A stretch of DNA of 64,000 nucleotides from Pontibacter burrus (GTDB lineage: Bacteria > Bacteroidota > Bacteroidia > Cytophagales > Hymenobacteraceae): NCBI RefSeq assembly GCF_010686685.1, contig NZ_JAAGWD010000009.1, positions 62,001-126,000 on the forward strand. The letters are read 5' to 3'. Position numbers and translations under genes: made by a program. The notes below the pieces were generated by a model. The model made no database searches, was not told the DNA's origin, and was given only the letters and a program-made list of their open reading frames with translations. Positions 45,351 to 53,513 of this stretch are shown here, piece by piece (position 1 is the first letter of the stretch; the number at the start of each line of letters is the position of its first letter).

Positions 45351-45401
45351 TTAAACTATAAACAAGTCTTTTGCCCTTCGTCAAAAAACGCCTTTCAAAT
45401 C

Positions 45402-46541
45402 TTATCCAATCGCCTGCTCTAAATCAGCAATCAAGTCTTCGGCATCTTCAACACCTACACTTAGTCTGATCAGCGAGTCGCTCAGGCCAGCTTTCATACG
45501 CTCTTCGCGTGGGATGCTGGCGTGCGTCATGGTAGCAGGGTGACCGCAAAGCGATTCAACACCGCCTAAAGATTCTGCTAAGGCAAAGAATTTAAATCGC
45601 TCCAGCACTCTTGTTGCATCTTCAACTTTATCACCTTTCAGCACAAACGAAATCATCCCACCAAAGTCGTTCATCTGTTCTTTGGCTACGCTGTGGTTGT
45701 TGTGGTCTTCAAAACCTGGCCAGAAAACCTTCTCAACTTTCGGGTGATTACGCAGATACTCCGCAATTTTGCGGCCGTTCTGGCAATGCCGCTCCATGCG
45801 CAAGTGCAGCGTTTTTAAGCCACGCAGCAGCAGGAAGCAATCCTGTGGGCCCGGTGTTCCCCCGCAAGCATTCTGTATAAACGCCAGTCTTTCGTGCAGC
45901 TCATCGTCTTTAACTATAAGCGCGCCCATTACCACATCCGAGTGACCACCCATGTATTTGGTCAGTGAGTGCATTACGATGTCAGCGCCTAAATCTAATG
46001 GCGTTTGCAGATAAGGCGTGGCAAAAGTGTTATCGGCAACCAGAATCAGGTTATGCTTCTTTGCAATTGCAGCGCAGCCTTTAATATCAATAATGTTCAG
46101 TAGCGGGTTAGTCGGCGTTTCTACCCAGATCATTTTGGTGTTCTCGTTTACCAGCGCTTCTACCTTGCTCAGGTCGGCCATGTTGGTAAAATGAAACTTG
46201 ATGCCATAGTTCTGGAAAATCTTGGTAAAAATGCGGTAACTCCCACCATACAGGTCGTTTGTAGAGATTACTTCATCGCCTGGCGATAGTAACTTTATTA
46301 CGGCATCAATTGCGGCCATACCTGACGCGAAGCACAAACCATGTTTGCCATTCTCAAGGGCGGCCAGGGCATTCTGCAATTGAGTACGGGTTGGGTTGTG
46401 CGTACGCGAGTACTCATAGCCTTTGTGGTCGCCTGGTGAGCGCTGCACGTAAGTTGATGTCTGGTAAATTGGCGTCATGATGGCGCCTGTGGTTGGGTCT
46501 GGTTCTACACCAGCATGTATGGCTTTTGTTCCGAATTTCAT
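45402..46541 (-). CDS. cystathionine gamma-synthase / gamma-lyase (Cys/Met metabolism PLP enzyme)
   Basis: The 379-residue protein has the family start KFGTKAIHAGVEPDPTTGAI, the pocket motif SGMAAIDAVIKLL, the metal-free PLP Lys in MHSLTKYMGGHSDVV (Lys about 197), and the C-terminal SLGGVESLCGHPATMTHASI. It is either a gamma-synthase (methionine direction) or gamma-lyase (cysteine direction); sequence alone does not separate them. With the CBS-like enzyme at 9.5 kb, reverse transsulfuration is possible. It is a single gene. Confidence 0.92.
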   Translation of the reverse strand: MKFGTKAIHAGVEPDPTTGAIMTPIYQTSTYVQRSPGDHKGYEYSRTHNPTRTQLQNALAALENGKHGLCFASGMAAIDAVIKLLSPGDEVISTNDLYGGSYRIFTKIFQNYGIKFHFTNMADLSKVEALVNENTKMIWVETPTNPLLNIIDIKGCAAIAKKHNLILVADNTFATPYLQTPLDLGADIVMHSLTKYMGGHSDVVMGALIVKDDELHERLAFIQNACGGTPGPQDCFLLLRGLKTLHLRMERHCQNGRKIAEYLRNHPKVEKVFWPGFEDHNNHSVAKEQMNDFGGMISFVLKGDKVEDATRVLERFKFFALAESLGGVESLCGHPATMTHASIPREERMKAGLSDSLIRLSVGVEDAEDLIADLEQAIG

Positions 46542-46710
46542 GTGCTATAGTTTAATTATAAACGATACTCCGCAAGTTAATAAAAACTGAGTAGGATAGG
46601 TAAAACAGCGCCCGGCTATAGTTGTTTAGCAAAAGTAAACTTTGTAGTACGGCAAAATCTTTTCTCCTTTGTCTTTCGTCTGTGATTAACATTACTAAAC
46701 CCGTAAGCTA

Positions 46711-47430
46711 ATGAAGCTGATACCGCTGCTCCGAAACCTTGTACGTGAAAATGCCTCTACGTTTGTGTCGATGGTGTTGTTGGTGATAGTGCCTGTGACG
46801 GTAAGCTCTACTTTAGCTGTTTACTTGTACCAGTACCAGGACCTGCTGAGTAACCTGACATTTTGGGAACTGCTTTTATACTTTGCAGCAATTTCTTTTA
46901 CGATGGCGCTGGCCCTTACTCCTACAACTTTTGTGGCACTGGTAAGTGGGTTCTTTTTAGGTTGGGTTGCTTTTCCGGGAGTGGTGGTAGCATATGGCAT
47001 TGCAGCGCTGGTAGGCTATAGTTTGGCCCGCCTTATCGATCATGGCAAAATGATGAGCTTTCTGAACCGTTTCGAGAATGCCCGAAACCTGATGCAGGAA
47101 CTACGCAACCAAAGCTGGAGCCTTATTTTTCTGACGCGTATTTCGCCCGTGCTACCTTTCGCCTTAATGAATTTTGTATTGTCGCTGCTGCAGGTGAACC
47201 GTACCCGTTTTTTTGTAGCTAGTATAGTTGGTATGCTTCCGCGTACACTTTTCTTTTACTGGATAGGTACACAAGCCCGCGATATTATTTCTTTGTTACA
47301 GAACCCTGACAGCGGCATCATCGGACAATTGCTCATGATCGGCCTGATAATCATTTCGATAGGTGGTTTGTACATTGTATTTGATCGTGCTTTGAAGAAA
47401 GCTTTGAAGAAAGCCAGCGCTAAAAATTAA
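46711..47430 (+). CDS. TVP38/TMEM64 (SNARE-associated/DedA-like) membrane protein
   Basis: The 239-residue protein has about six membrane segments and the family block AYGIAALVGYSLARLIDHG followed by LIFLTRISPVLPFALMNFV (the conserved R-x-S/T-P motif region), then an FVASIVGMLPRTLFFYWIGT segment. It is of the VTT-domain family, often linked to lipid scrambling or membrane homeostasis. It is followed by tRNA-Arg. Confidence 0.88.
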   Translation: MKLIPLLRNLVRENASTFVSMVLLVIVPVTVSSTLAVYLYQYQDLLSNLTFWELLLYFAAISFTMALALTPTTFVALVSGFFLGWVAFPGVVVAYGIAALVGYSLARLIDHGKMMSFLNRFENARNLMQELRNQSWSLIFLTRISPVLPFALMNFVLSLLQVNRTRFFVASIVGMLPRTLFFYWIGTQARDIISLLQNPDSGIIGQLLMIGLIIISIGGLYIVFDRALKKALKKASAKN

Positions 47431-47449
47431 AAAAATGTGTGTTTGGGGC

Positions 47450-47480
47450 TTGCATCCTAATAAAAAACGCCGTTACTTTG
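47450..47480 (+). promoter_or_regulatory. Possible promoter of tRNA-Arg
   Basis: TTG at 47450-47452 and TTACTTTG at 47473-47480 (one mismatch to TAnnTTTG) are about 20 bp apart, and the tRNA begins 20 bp downstream. Confidence 0.4.
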
Positions 47481-47500
47481 CATCACCAAAACGGAAAAAT

Positions 47501-47574
47501 GGTCACGTAGCTCAACTGGATAGAGCATCTGACTACGAATCAGAAGGTTAGGGGTTCGACTCCCTTCGCGACCA
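47501..47574 (+). tRNA. tRNA-Arg(ACG)
   Basis: A complete cloverleaf: acceptor GGTCACG/CGCGACC, D arm GCTC...GAGC, anticodon stem TCTGA/TCAGA with loop CTACGAA (anticodon ACG), T arm AGGGG-TTCGACT-CCCTT, discriminator A. The acceptor stem has one A-C mismatch (position 5 with 68). CCA is not encoded. A hairpin terminator follows at 47586. Confidence 0.95.
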
Positions 47575-47585
47575 CTTGAAAATCA

Positions 47586-47620
47586 GCCACTTACGAGTAA
47601 AATCGTTGAGTGGCTTTTTT
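47586..47620 (+). terminator. tRNA-Arg terminator; left copy of a 20-bp direct repeat
   Basis: GCCACTTACGAGTAAAATCG followed by TTGAGTGGC and T7 forms a hairpin terminator. The first 20 bases recur exactly at 55770-55789, followed by a diverged hairpin arm and again a T run. This may be an att site for the region between them. Confidence 0.7.
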
Positions 47621-47831
47621 TATGTACACACATTTTGCACACAGATTTCTAATCTGACTCCTCTCTTTTGAGTTTATTTCTCCCAGCCTTCCGTTGTTTC
47701 ATCAGATAAAAAAATTAAGCTATTCCGCAATAGCTTATTTACTTAGCCACTTCCTTTCCAGCTAATTTGTCTTCGTCCCTCTTAAGCCCTATAAAATTTA
47801 ATGCCTTCACCATCTCCATCATCTTTGCTAT
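47621..47831. other. Start of the foreign region, no gene seen
   Basis: About 210 bp, AT-rich, without recognisable genes or repeats, leading into the radC relic. Confidence 0.5.
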
Positions 47832-47987
47832 AACAACCCTTCCGGCAACAGTAAGGTTAGCACAGCTGACCTACGGCTGGCAAAGAAATTGAAACTAGGC
47901 GAGGAACCGCTCGACATCGCCGTCTCGGACTACATCATCGTCACCAGCGAGACTTACTACTCTATGGCAGACGAAGGGTTTTTATAG
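47832..47987 (+). pseudogene. C-terminal relic of a RadC-family (JAB domain) protein
   Basis: The plus-strand frame reads NNPSGNSKVSTADLRLAKKL, then DIAVSDYIIVTSETYYSMAD and EGFL before a stop. This matches the C-terminal third of RadC/JAB-domain proteins (canonical HNHPSGN.. and SFADEGLL). The first metal His is replaced by Asn (NNPSG), and nothing of the N-terminal part remains. RadC-like genes are common cargo of integrative elements in Bacteroidota. Confidence 0.8.
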
Positions 47988-48061
47988 CCCTTTTGTTGCT
48001 CATTGTCCAAAGTTCAAAAAGGGTAGCATACCCCAACGTTACTTTATATTAAGCAAAACTA

Positions 48062-49627
48062 CTACTCTTGCTGATGCTTCAGCAACTTTCGTCCCTTCTC
48101 TGTTATTACATAACGCTGTAAAGGGCTGCTAGGCCGATCCTTAATAGTGCGATCTAATAAACCCTCGGCTAATAAAGGGTCAATATACCGTCGTGCGTTG
48201 TCAGTATGATTTGCCAAGCCTAATACGCCCTCTAGAATGTCTTTCCGTTTAGCTGGCTTCAGTGCATATTTAAGGACCTTCATATGCTCTGGCTCCAGCC
48301 TCTTCGCAAGTTCCTCTTCAGCCTGGTCGTTAACCTGGTCGTTAGCTTGGTCACTCTCGACTAAGCTGGCCTCTAAAAATGCAGGGTGGCAGAAGATCTC
48401 CACCTCAAAGAAGGTTCGGTCATCATCTGTTCTAAAAATAGGAGCGGGGGACCCGTTGCTTTCCAATACCCTCTTGATCGTAGGAATACCAGTGGCCCTG
48501 CCTTCCGTCAGGTCCAACTCCTTCAGGAAATCGCCCAGCCGGCGGTTCCGGTAGCGTCGGGGCCTGATCCGCCCACTCCTAAGATCCTCCTGGCGGATAG
48601 AGCGGTCCGGCCCTCCATAGTTGAGAATCACGATGGATTCAGGTGTCACCCGGATCTCTACCTGTTCCCGAACCAGATAGTCGCGGTGATACAGGGCATT
48701 GGCAACGGCCTCCTCCAAGGCCGCATAAGGGTAGTTCCATAAGCGAACTGCCTCCGCCTTGCCCTGCTGCTTGATTACCTTCTCCCTTAGAAAGTTGGTC
48801 TGAAGCAGATCCAGCGCTTTGCGAATCATGGCGGGCACGGGACCGGTTATTCTGGGAAATTCTGTAAACTCCGGATGCCCCTCCCCCTCCGGGAAATACA
48901 CCACGTCAACCCAGGTGGCGGGAAAGAATCTTTCGGGATGCTCGTTGAACATCATCAAGGCCACATTGCGCGGGAAGCGGTGCTCTGCGGGGCCCTCCAC
49001 GAGCAGCATTTGCTCGAGCACCTCCGTCTTGGTGTGCTGCTCCATCCACTCCATCAGCCTGCTCCCCACCCTTCGCAGGTGGTCCTGCACCAGCACCATA
49101 GACACGTCCTCCAGGCTCGCCTGCGTGTTGGGGCGGTCATCAAAGGGAACCTGGTTAGCCAAGCTGATCAGCTCCTGCTGGGTCTCCTGGTCTGCCTTGA
49201 CAGAGTTGGCATAGCGGCGGACGTAGTAAAAGTACCTTTTCTGGCTGGCCGTTATCTGCTCGGGCACCTCGTAGGGCCGGTTAGAGCCGCCGGGAACCCA
49301 GATAACCAACAGTTGGCGCCCGTCCACCTCTTCGATGAAGACCTTGGGGATGTAGATCGGTCTTATAAGGTTGTTGAAGCCAATCATCTTCCGCTGTATC
49401 TCCGCAAGCTCCGCCGCTGAAAGTCCCTTGACTGGGCGCTTCGGCACGCCCTCCTCCTCCACTATCCCCACGATAATGTAGCCGCCGCCCGTGTTCTCAA
49501 AATCGTTGGCAAAGGCGCAGATAGAGCGGTAGATGGCGTCCGGGTTCCACCCTTCCTTGAACTCTATCCGGTCAGACTCCACAGAGCGCTGATGCAGGAG
49601 GTCTTCTATGTTGATGTGTAGAGGCAT
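48062..49627 (-). CDS. Schlafen AlbA_2 / HATPase_c_4 ATP-binding protein
   Basis: I chose the ATG at 49627 (521 residues); an open frame reaching 49804 adds sequence without homologous look. The N-terminal AlbA_2 domain has SVESDRIEFKEGWNPDAIYR (about 13-32) and GGGYIIVGIVEEEG. The C-terminal part has the HATPase_c_4-like EEAVANALYHRDYLVREQVE and GGPDRSIRQEDLRSGR, then a winged-helix-like tail. Such proteins are common on mobile elements and may act in transcription or defence, but the role is unproven. Its GC content appears higher than the left half. Confidence 0.85.
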   Translation of the reverse strand: MPLHINIEDLLHQRSVESDRIEFKEGWNPDAIYRSICAFANDFENTGGGYIIVGIVEEEGVPKRPVKGLSAAELAEIQRKMIGFNNLIRPIYIPKVFIEEVDGRQLLVIWVPGGSNRPYEVPEQITASQKRYFYYVRRYANSVKADQETQQELISLANQVPFDDRPNTQASLEDVSMVLVQDHLRRVGSRLMEWMEQHTKTEVLEQMLLVEGPAEHRFPRNVALMMFNEHPERFFPATWVDVVYFPEGEGHPEFTEFPRITGPVPAMIRKALDLLQTNFLREKVIKQQGKAEAVRLWNYPYAALEEAVANALYHRDYLVREQVEIRVTPESIVILNYGGPDRSIRQEDLRSGRIRPRRYRNRRLGDFLKELDLTEGRATGIPTIKRVLESNGSPAPIFRTDDDRTFFEVEIFCHPAFLEASLVESDQANDQVNDQAEEELAKRLEPEHMKVLKYALKPAKRKDILEGVLGLANHTDNARRYIDPLLAEGLLDRTIKDRPSSPLQRYVITEKGRKLLKHQQE

Positions 49628-50001
49628 AGGGTAAAAGTAACACAGTAAGCCGGAATCAGCAACAGGCAGGAAGAAGAATAGGCCTTCACCATAACGTGGC
49701 CGCATGAAGCAGTATAGCTTGACCACACCATATCGGCCAGCCAAATCTACTGGTCCTGTCAGTGGCCCAAGGAATATCGGACTCCTATTCCAAGGAGGCA
49801 ACACCTTGCGCCTTTAATTCAAAGTGGCTATATTAGCTTTCATAAGCAGTGGGGCTAGCCTTTTGCTTTCTTAATACCTATAGGGTGAACTTCGACTGTT
49901 CGCCTGATAGGCCAAGCCTCCCGAGAATCAGTTGGTAAAACAGGGACAGTCGTAGAACAGACTAAACGATGCGGAGACTGACCATCTGAAAAGCTTAGGC
50001 C
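49628..50001. other. Spacer, nothing recognised
   Basis: About 370 bp between divergent genes. I see no gene, repeat or promoter box. Confidence 0.5.
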
Positions 50002-50907
50002 ATGAAGCACTTGAAGAAGTTCCTGACCCGCCTGCAGACCTTTGAGCTCAACCCTATTCAAAGGAGAGTGGTTACAGGTCCTTACGGCCACCAGGAAGTG
50101 CGCAGCTACGACCTCCGGCACGAGACGCACTACGACGAGGCCGCCGTCTTCAAAAGCGAGCTCAGGCTCCTCTCCCAGCTGGCCGCGCTCGATCTTCTTC
50201 CCCTCCACCGCCCGCAACTGCAGCTGGTCTTGGGGCAGATGACCGAGTTAGAGGACCACTTCAGGGCCTTTTGGGTCAGCTTCCACAACCACGCCCCGGA
50301 CTATGGGCAGGCTGAGCTGCCGGCTACCTCCACCAGCTCAGCCTGCCCGAACTGTTTGTCATGCGCAACCTGCAACCCATCGAGGTCGGCATAGAGATCC
50401 AGGAGGAGCTAATAGATGACCTGGCCGAGTCGGTCAAGCTGCGGGAGAAAAGGAGCTGGAAGCGAATGCCCTTCCCCCCTGCCTAGCCCGTTACGGGTTT
50501 CCCCCGCTTTGTGGACGGGGTGACGGAGAGGCTCTTTGGGATCCTCAAGGGCTACTTTACCCCGGAGGACCAGCAGCAGCTACTGGCCCTGTTGCAGGAG
50601 AACCGATCCCCCGCCTCCCCACTGCTCTTCCACGGCAACGGCAACCAGCTGGCCAACGCCTTCAAGCAGCTCTACGAGGCCAACCTGATCATGGGCTGCC
50701 TCAAATCGGACCTAGAGGCGTGGATCTCCCGTCACTTTGCCTATGTCTACCGCAAGCAGCAGAGGACCCTCCCCCCGAACTACCTGGCCGCCATCATTCT
50801 CCTCCAACGCCAAGCCCTGTCAGTCCCCCATCCTGGACGTACGCAGGCAGCCCGACGGAACCTATGCCGTCTTCCCGGCGCTGCGCACGCAGAAAAACTA
50901 CAGCTAA
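50002..50907 (+). pseudogene. Unknown mobile-element gene, broken by frameshifts and a stop
   Basis: From ATG 50002 the frame reads KHLKKFLTRLQTFELNPIQR and continues to about 50320; a -1 shift then restores YLHQLSLPELFVMRNLQPIE up to TAG at 50484. After that stop the same frame continues (GFPRFVDGVTERLFGILKGY, ... NLIMGCLKSDLEAWISRHFA), and a second shift near 50805 restores SPILDVRRQPDGTYAVFPAL, ending at 50905-50907. It may be one gene of about 300 residues or two adjoining ones. I do not recognise the family. By position (before an excisionase-like gene) a regulatory role on the element is possible. Confidence 0.65.
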
Positions 50908-51000
50908 CTATTAGGAAACAGGCAGGCTGCAGGACGGCCATCTTGCAGCCTTGCTAACTCATGCCCTACCATTGCAGCACAAACCAAACAGAATGCTGCC

Positions 51001-51315
51001 ATGGAACATCTCACCTTCGACCAACTCCCCCGCGCCGTCAGCCAGCTGCACGAGCAGATGGGCCGCATCGAGCGGCTGCTACTCGAGCACCGCCCCCAGC
51101 AGAAAGCAGAAGAGGCCATCCTCAACATCCACCTCTCCGTGGCCACGCTCTACACCAAGGTCAGCTGCCGGGAGCTGCCCTTCAGCAAGCGGGGCAAGCG
51201 CCTCTACTTTCACCGAGGTGAGCTGGAGGAGTGGGTCCGCCAGGGCCGCAGGAAGACTGTTTCCGAGATCCGCGAGGAGGCGGTCGAGCTTGTTGCAGGC
51301 AGGAAAAGAAAGTAG
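51001..51315 (+). CDS. helix-turn-helix protein, excisionase-like
   Basis: The 104-residue protein has a helical start (QLPRAVSQLHEQMGRIERLL) and a MerR/excisionase-type HTH: HLSVATLYTKVSCRELPFSK followed by RGKRLYFHRGELEEWVRQG (about 44-80). This is the HTH_17 plan found in excision accessory proteins of Bacteroidota integrative elements. It is followed 88 bp later by a primase gene, the order known from NBU-type elements. Confidence 0.8.
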   Translation: MEHLTFDQLPRAVSQLHEQMGRIERLLLEHRPQQKAEEAILNIHLSVATLYTKVSCRELPFSKRGKRLYFHRGELEEWVRQGRRKTVSEIREEAVELVAGRKRK

Positions 51316-51402
51316 TGCCTACCAGGAAAAAGAATGCCTGCCACGAGGAAAAAGCACTTCCCACCCCGATCATTTCCACTCTTGCCTCTGAAGGGAAAAA
51401 CG

Positions 51403-52360
51403 ATGAACATTCAGCAGATCAACAGTGAAATTGCCATCACCGATTACCTGGCCAGCCAAGGCATCCAGCCTGCCTACAAGCGGGGCTGTGACTGGTGGTA
51501 CATCTCCCCGGTGCGGATGGCCGAGCGCACGCCTTCATTCAAGGTCAACACGCGCCTGAACTGCTGGTACGACCACGGCAGCGGGGAGGGCGGCAAGGTC
51601 TTCGACCTGGCCATGCGCCTGCACCGCTCCGCCTCCATTCGAGAGGTCATCCAGCTCCTGACGGAGCACTCCCTCTCTTCAGCGGCAACATCTACCCTAA
51701 CCATCAAGCCAGCTGGGACGCCGGACAACCGGCAAAGCGCAGCGATCACACTGGAATCACCGCCCGGTATCCAGGTACTGGCGGCAAAGCCGCTGGAGGA
51801 GAACAGCCCACTGGCAAGCTACCTGCTTCAGCGCGGCATCCCCTTCGACACAGCAAGTCCCTATTGCCGACAGGTAAGCTTTGCCATCGGCACCAGGCGC
51901 TATGAGGCAAACGGGTTTGAAAACCGCTCGGGTGGCTATGAACTGCGTAACGCCTGGTTCAAGGGATCCTCCTCCCCCCAAAGACATCACCTTCGTGGAC
52001 AACGGTTCGGGCACCGTCAGCCTTGTGGAGGGATTCACGGACTTCCTCTCCCTCCTCGAGCTTCGACCCCACCTCAAAACCAATGCCAGCTTCCTTGTCC
52101 TCAATTCTCTTGCACTGGTTAACAGAAGCTTGGAGCTGCTCGGCCGGCACCGACGGGTACTCCTCTACCTGGATCAGGATGCAGCTGGCAGGAAGGTGAC
52201 CGAGCGGCTGCTCCAATCAAATCTCAACTGCAGGGACCACTCCTCCCTTTACAAATACTACAAGGACTTGAACGAGCTGCTGGTGGCCAGGCAAGGGAAG
52301 GCTAAACAGCTTCGACTAGGACCTGTCCACGGGAAGCGGGCTACCGGAAAGCAACTTTAA
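51403..52360 (+). pseudogene. CHC2/TOPRIM primase of a mobile element, frameshifted
   Basis: The first frame begins NIQQINSEIAITDYLASQGI and contains the zinc-finger-like SPVRMAERTPSFKVNTRLNC..WYDHGSGEGGKVFDLAMRLH. Near 51974-51979 (a run of six C) reading must slip one base to continue as ITFVDNGSGTVSLVEGFTDF, LSLLELRPHL, the TOPRIM EGFTD and YLDQDAAGRKVTERLL motifs, to the stop at 52358. Without the slip the protein ends at 52122. It resembles PrmN1-type primases of mobilizable elements. The shift may be real decay, a sequencing error or recoding. Confidence 0.8.
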
Positions 52361-52466
52361 GAGCGGGGAGCAAGTTTGTGTTTTTGTCATACAAAAACCT
52401 CTGCCGGCCCTGCGCTCCCGGTAGTCGCAGCAGGGATTTCTTCTCACAACGAGAAGCAACAAGAGC

Positions 52467-52792
52467 ATGGAATCAGAGACAGCACAGCGGCAGCAAAGCC
52501 ATGAGAGAAAAAAGGGCGGCCGCCCCGCCAAGCGGGTGAAGCGGAGCCACACCCTCGTCATGCGGGTGACCGACACAGAGCGGCTCCTAATTGCAGACAA
52601 GGCGAGAGAGGCTGGCCTGAGCCTCTCGGCCTGGTTTCGGGTGGCGGCCAAGAAGGCCGGATCGTGGCGCGCCTTCGTCCAGAGGAGGCGGCCTCGCTGC
52701 GTATGCTCTCGGGGCTGGCCAACAACCTCAACCAGCTAGCCCGGCTGACCCACAGGAGGGGGTGCTGTCCCTGCAGGGCAGGTGCCGCCTAG
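52467..52792 (+). pseudogene. MobC-like mobilization protein, frameshifted and truncated
   Basis: The frame from 52467 gives basic residues and VMRVTDTERLLIADKAREAG, LSLSAWFRVAAKKA, as in MobC. A shift near 52660-52680 restores the classical MobC signature LRMLSGLANNLNQLARLTHR, then about 14 residues to TAG at 52790. Normal MobC continues further and is followed by a relaxase gene, which is absent. The break point lies at 52760-52792. Confidence 0.8.
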
Positions 52793-53022
52793 GCGATCAT
52801 TTTCTCTAGCTCCGGCCGTTCCTTACTCTTGCCCGATTTCTTTCCTTTGAATATGTGCCCGTACCTGTTGTGGGTGAGCGCGTAAAGCTGCAGGTCTAAT
52901 TCGTGGTCATGGATTAGCCCCTCACCAAGAAAAGGGCCAACGTGCTGTCCCACCTTTCTGTTTAGCCTGAAACGGCAGCCGACGGGGATGAAGTTTGCCT
53001 CGTCCTGAAAAAAGTTGATAGT
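52789..53022 (-). pseudogene. C-terminal fragment of an unknown protein
   Basis: The minus strand keeps an open frame of about 77 codons (NFFQDEANFIPVGCRFRLNR, HDHELDLQLYALTHNRYGHI, FKGKKSGKSKERPELEKMIA) that ends with TAG at 52791-52789, butted onto the mobC end. There is no start codon; a stop lies just upstream. It is probably the tail of a gene cut when the region was rearranged. The family is not recognised. Confidence 0.5.
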
Positions 53023-53030
53023 TTACATTA

Positions 53031-53477
53031 TTAACCCCGTCTCCAGGTCAAAAATGAGTTGACCTCTTTACCATTAGAAACAATAGGCGTTGCCGTGCTG
53101 AGGTGTAACAAATCGCCCTCTATTTTCACCACCCGTGGCTGCGTTTGCCCCGTCCAGTTGGGGAACAATGAAACGAACATGGAGTGCGTCAGCGACTGCT
53201 TTTCCTCATCTACATGGAAGGGACCTGAGTAGGCAATGTAAGTGGAGGCTTCCTGCTTGTATTCTTCGTCCGTGCCATCGAACCAGTCTCCCGAAGCGAA
53301 GCTCCTTCTGTCGGGATGCATCAGTTGGGCAGACATATACCCATCCGGCGTATACATGATAATGCCCATCGGCTTTTCACTCATGGGGTAGAACGGGTCA
53401 GAGCTATCCACAGGCTTTTCGATATACGAGACCAGCATCCAAGCGCCGATCAACCGCTCTCTTAATGTGTTTGCCAT
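53031..53477 (-). CDS. lipocalin-like domain protein
   Basis: The 148-residue protein starts ANTLRERLIGAWMLVSYIEK (the lipocalin GxW motif) and continues with YPMSEKPMGIIMYTPDGYMS and a C-terminal VVKIEGDLLHLSTATPIVS..FLTWRR. This is the Lipocalin_5 (lipocalin-like) plan. Such proteins often sit with SDR and alcohol dehydrogenase genes, as here. The ligand is unknown. It is followed on the same strand by nothing intact; the SDR gene is upstream by 36 bp. Confidence 0.85.
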   Translation of the reverse strand: MANTLRERLIGAWMLVSYIEKPVDSSDPFYPMSEKPMGIIMYTPDGYMSAQLMHPDRRSFASGDWFDGTDEEYKQEASTYIAYSGPFHVDEEKQSLTHSMFVSLFPNWTGQTQPRVVKIEGDLLHLSTATPIVSNGKEVNSFLTWRRG

Positions 53478-53513
53478 ACGTTTGACCTTAAAATCAGAAG
53501 ATAGTGATAAACA

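Larger units (their letters stand above)
44442..45401. other. Repeat-filled intergenic region
   Basis: 960 bp with no gene. Elements in order: TGTCATGTCGAGCGTAGTCG hairpin word (44579-44598), a REP-like palindrome CACGAGCGTCCTCGCTCGTG (44637-44656), composite repeat copy D, an inverted CCCTTGACAAGGAGGGGTTA block (about 45199-45218), palindromes, and the terminator of the metB-like gene. Confidence 0.8.

Noticed and set aside
48875-49420. Plus-strand open frames opposite the Schlafen-type gene
   Set aside because: Antisense shadows of a GC-rich gene.
50002-50907. RteC identity for the broken mobile-element gene
   Set aside because: The position suggested it, but I could not match the sequence to what I recall of RteC.
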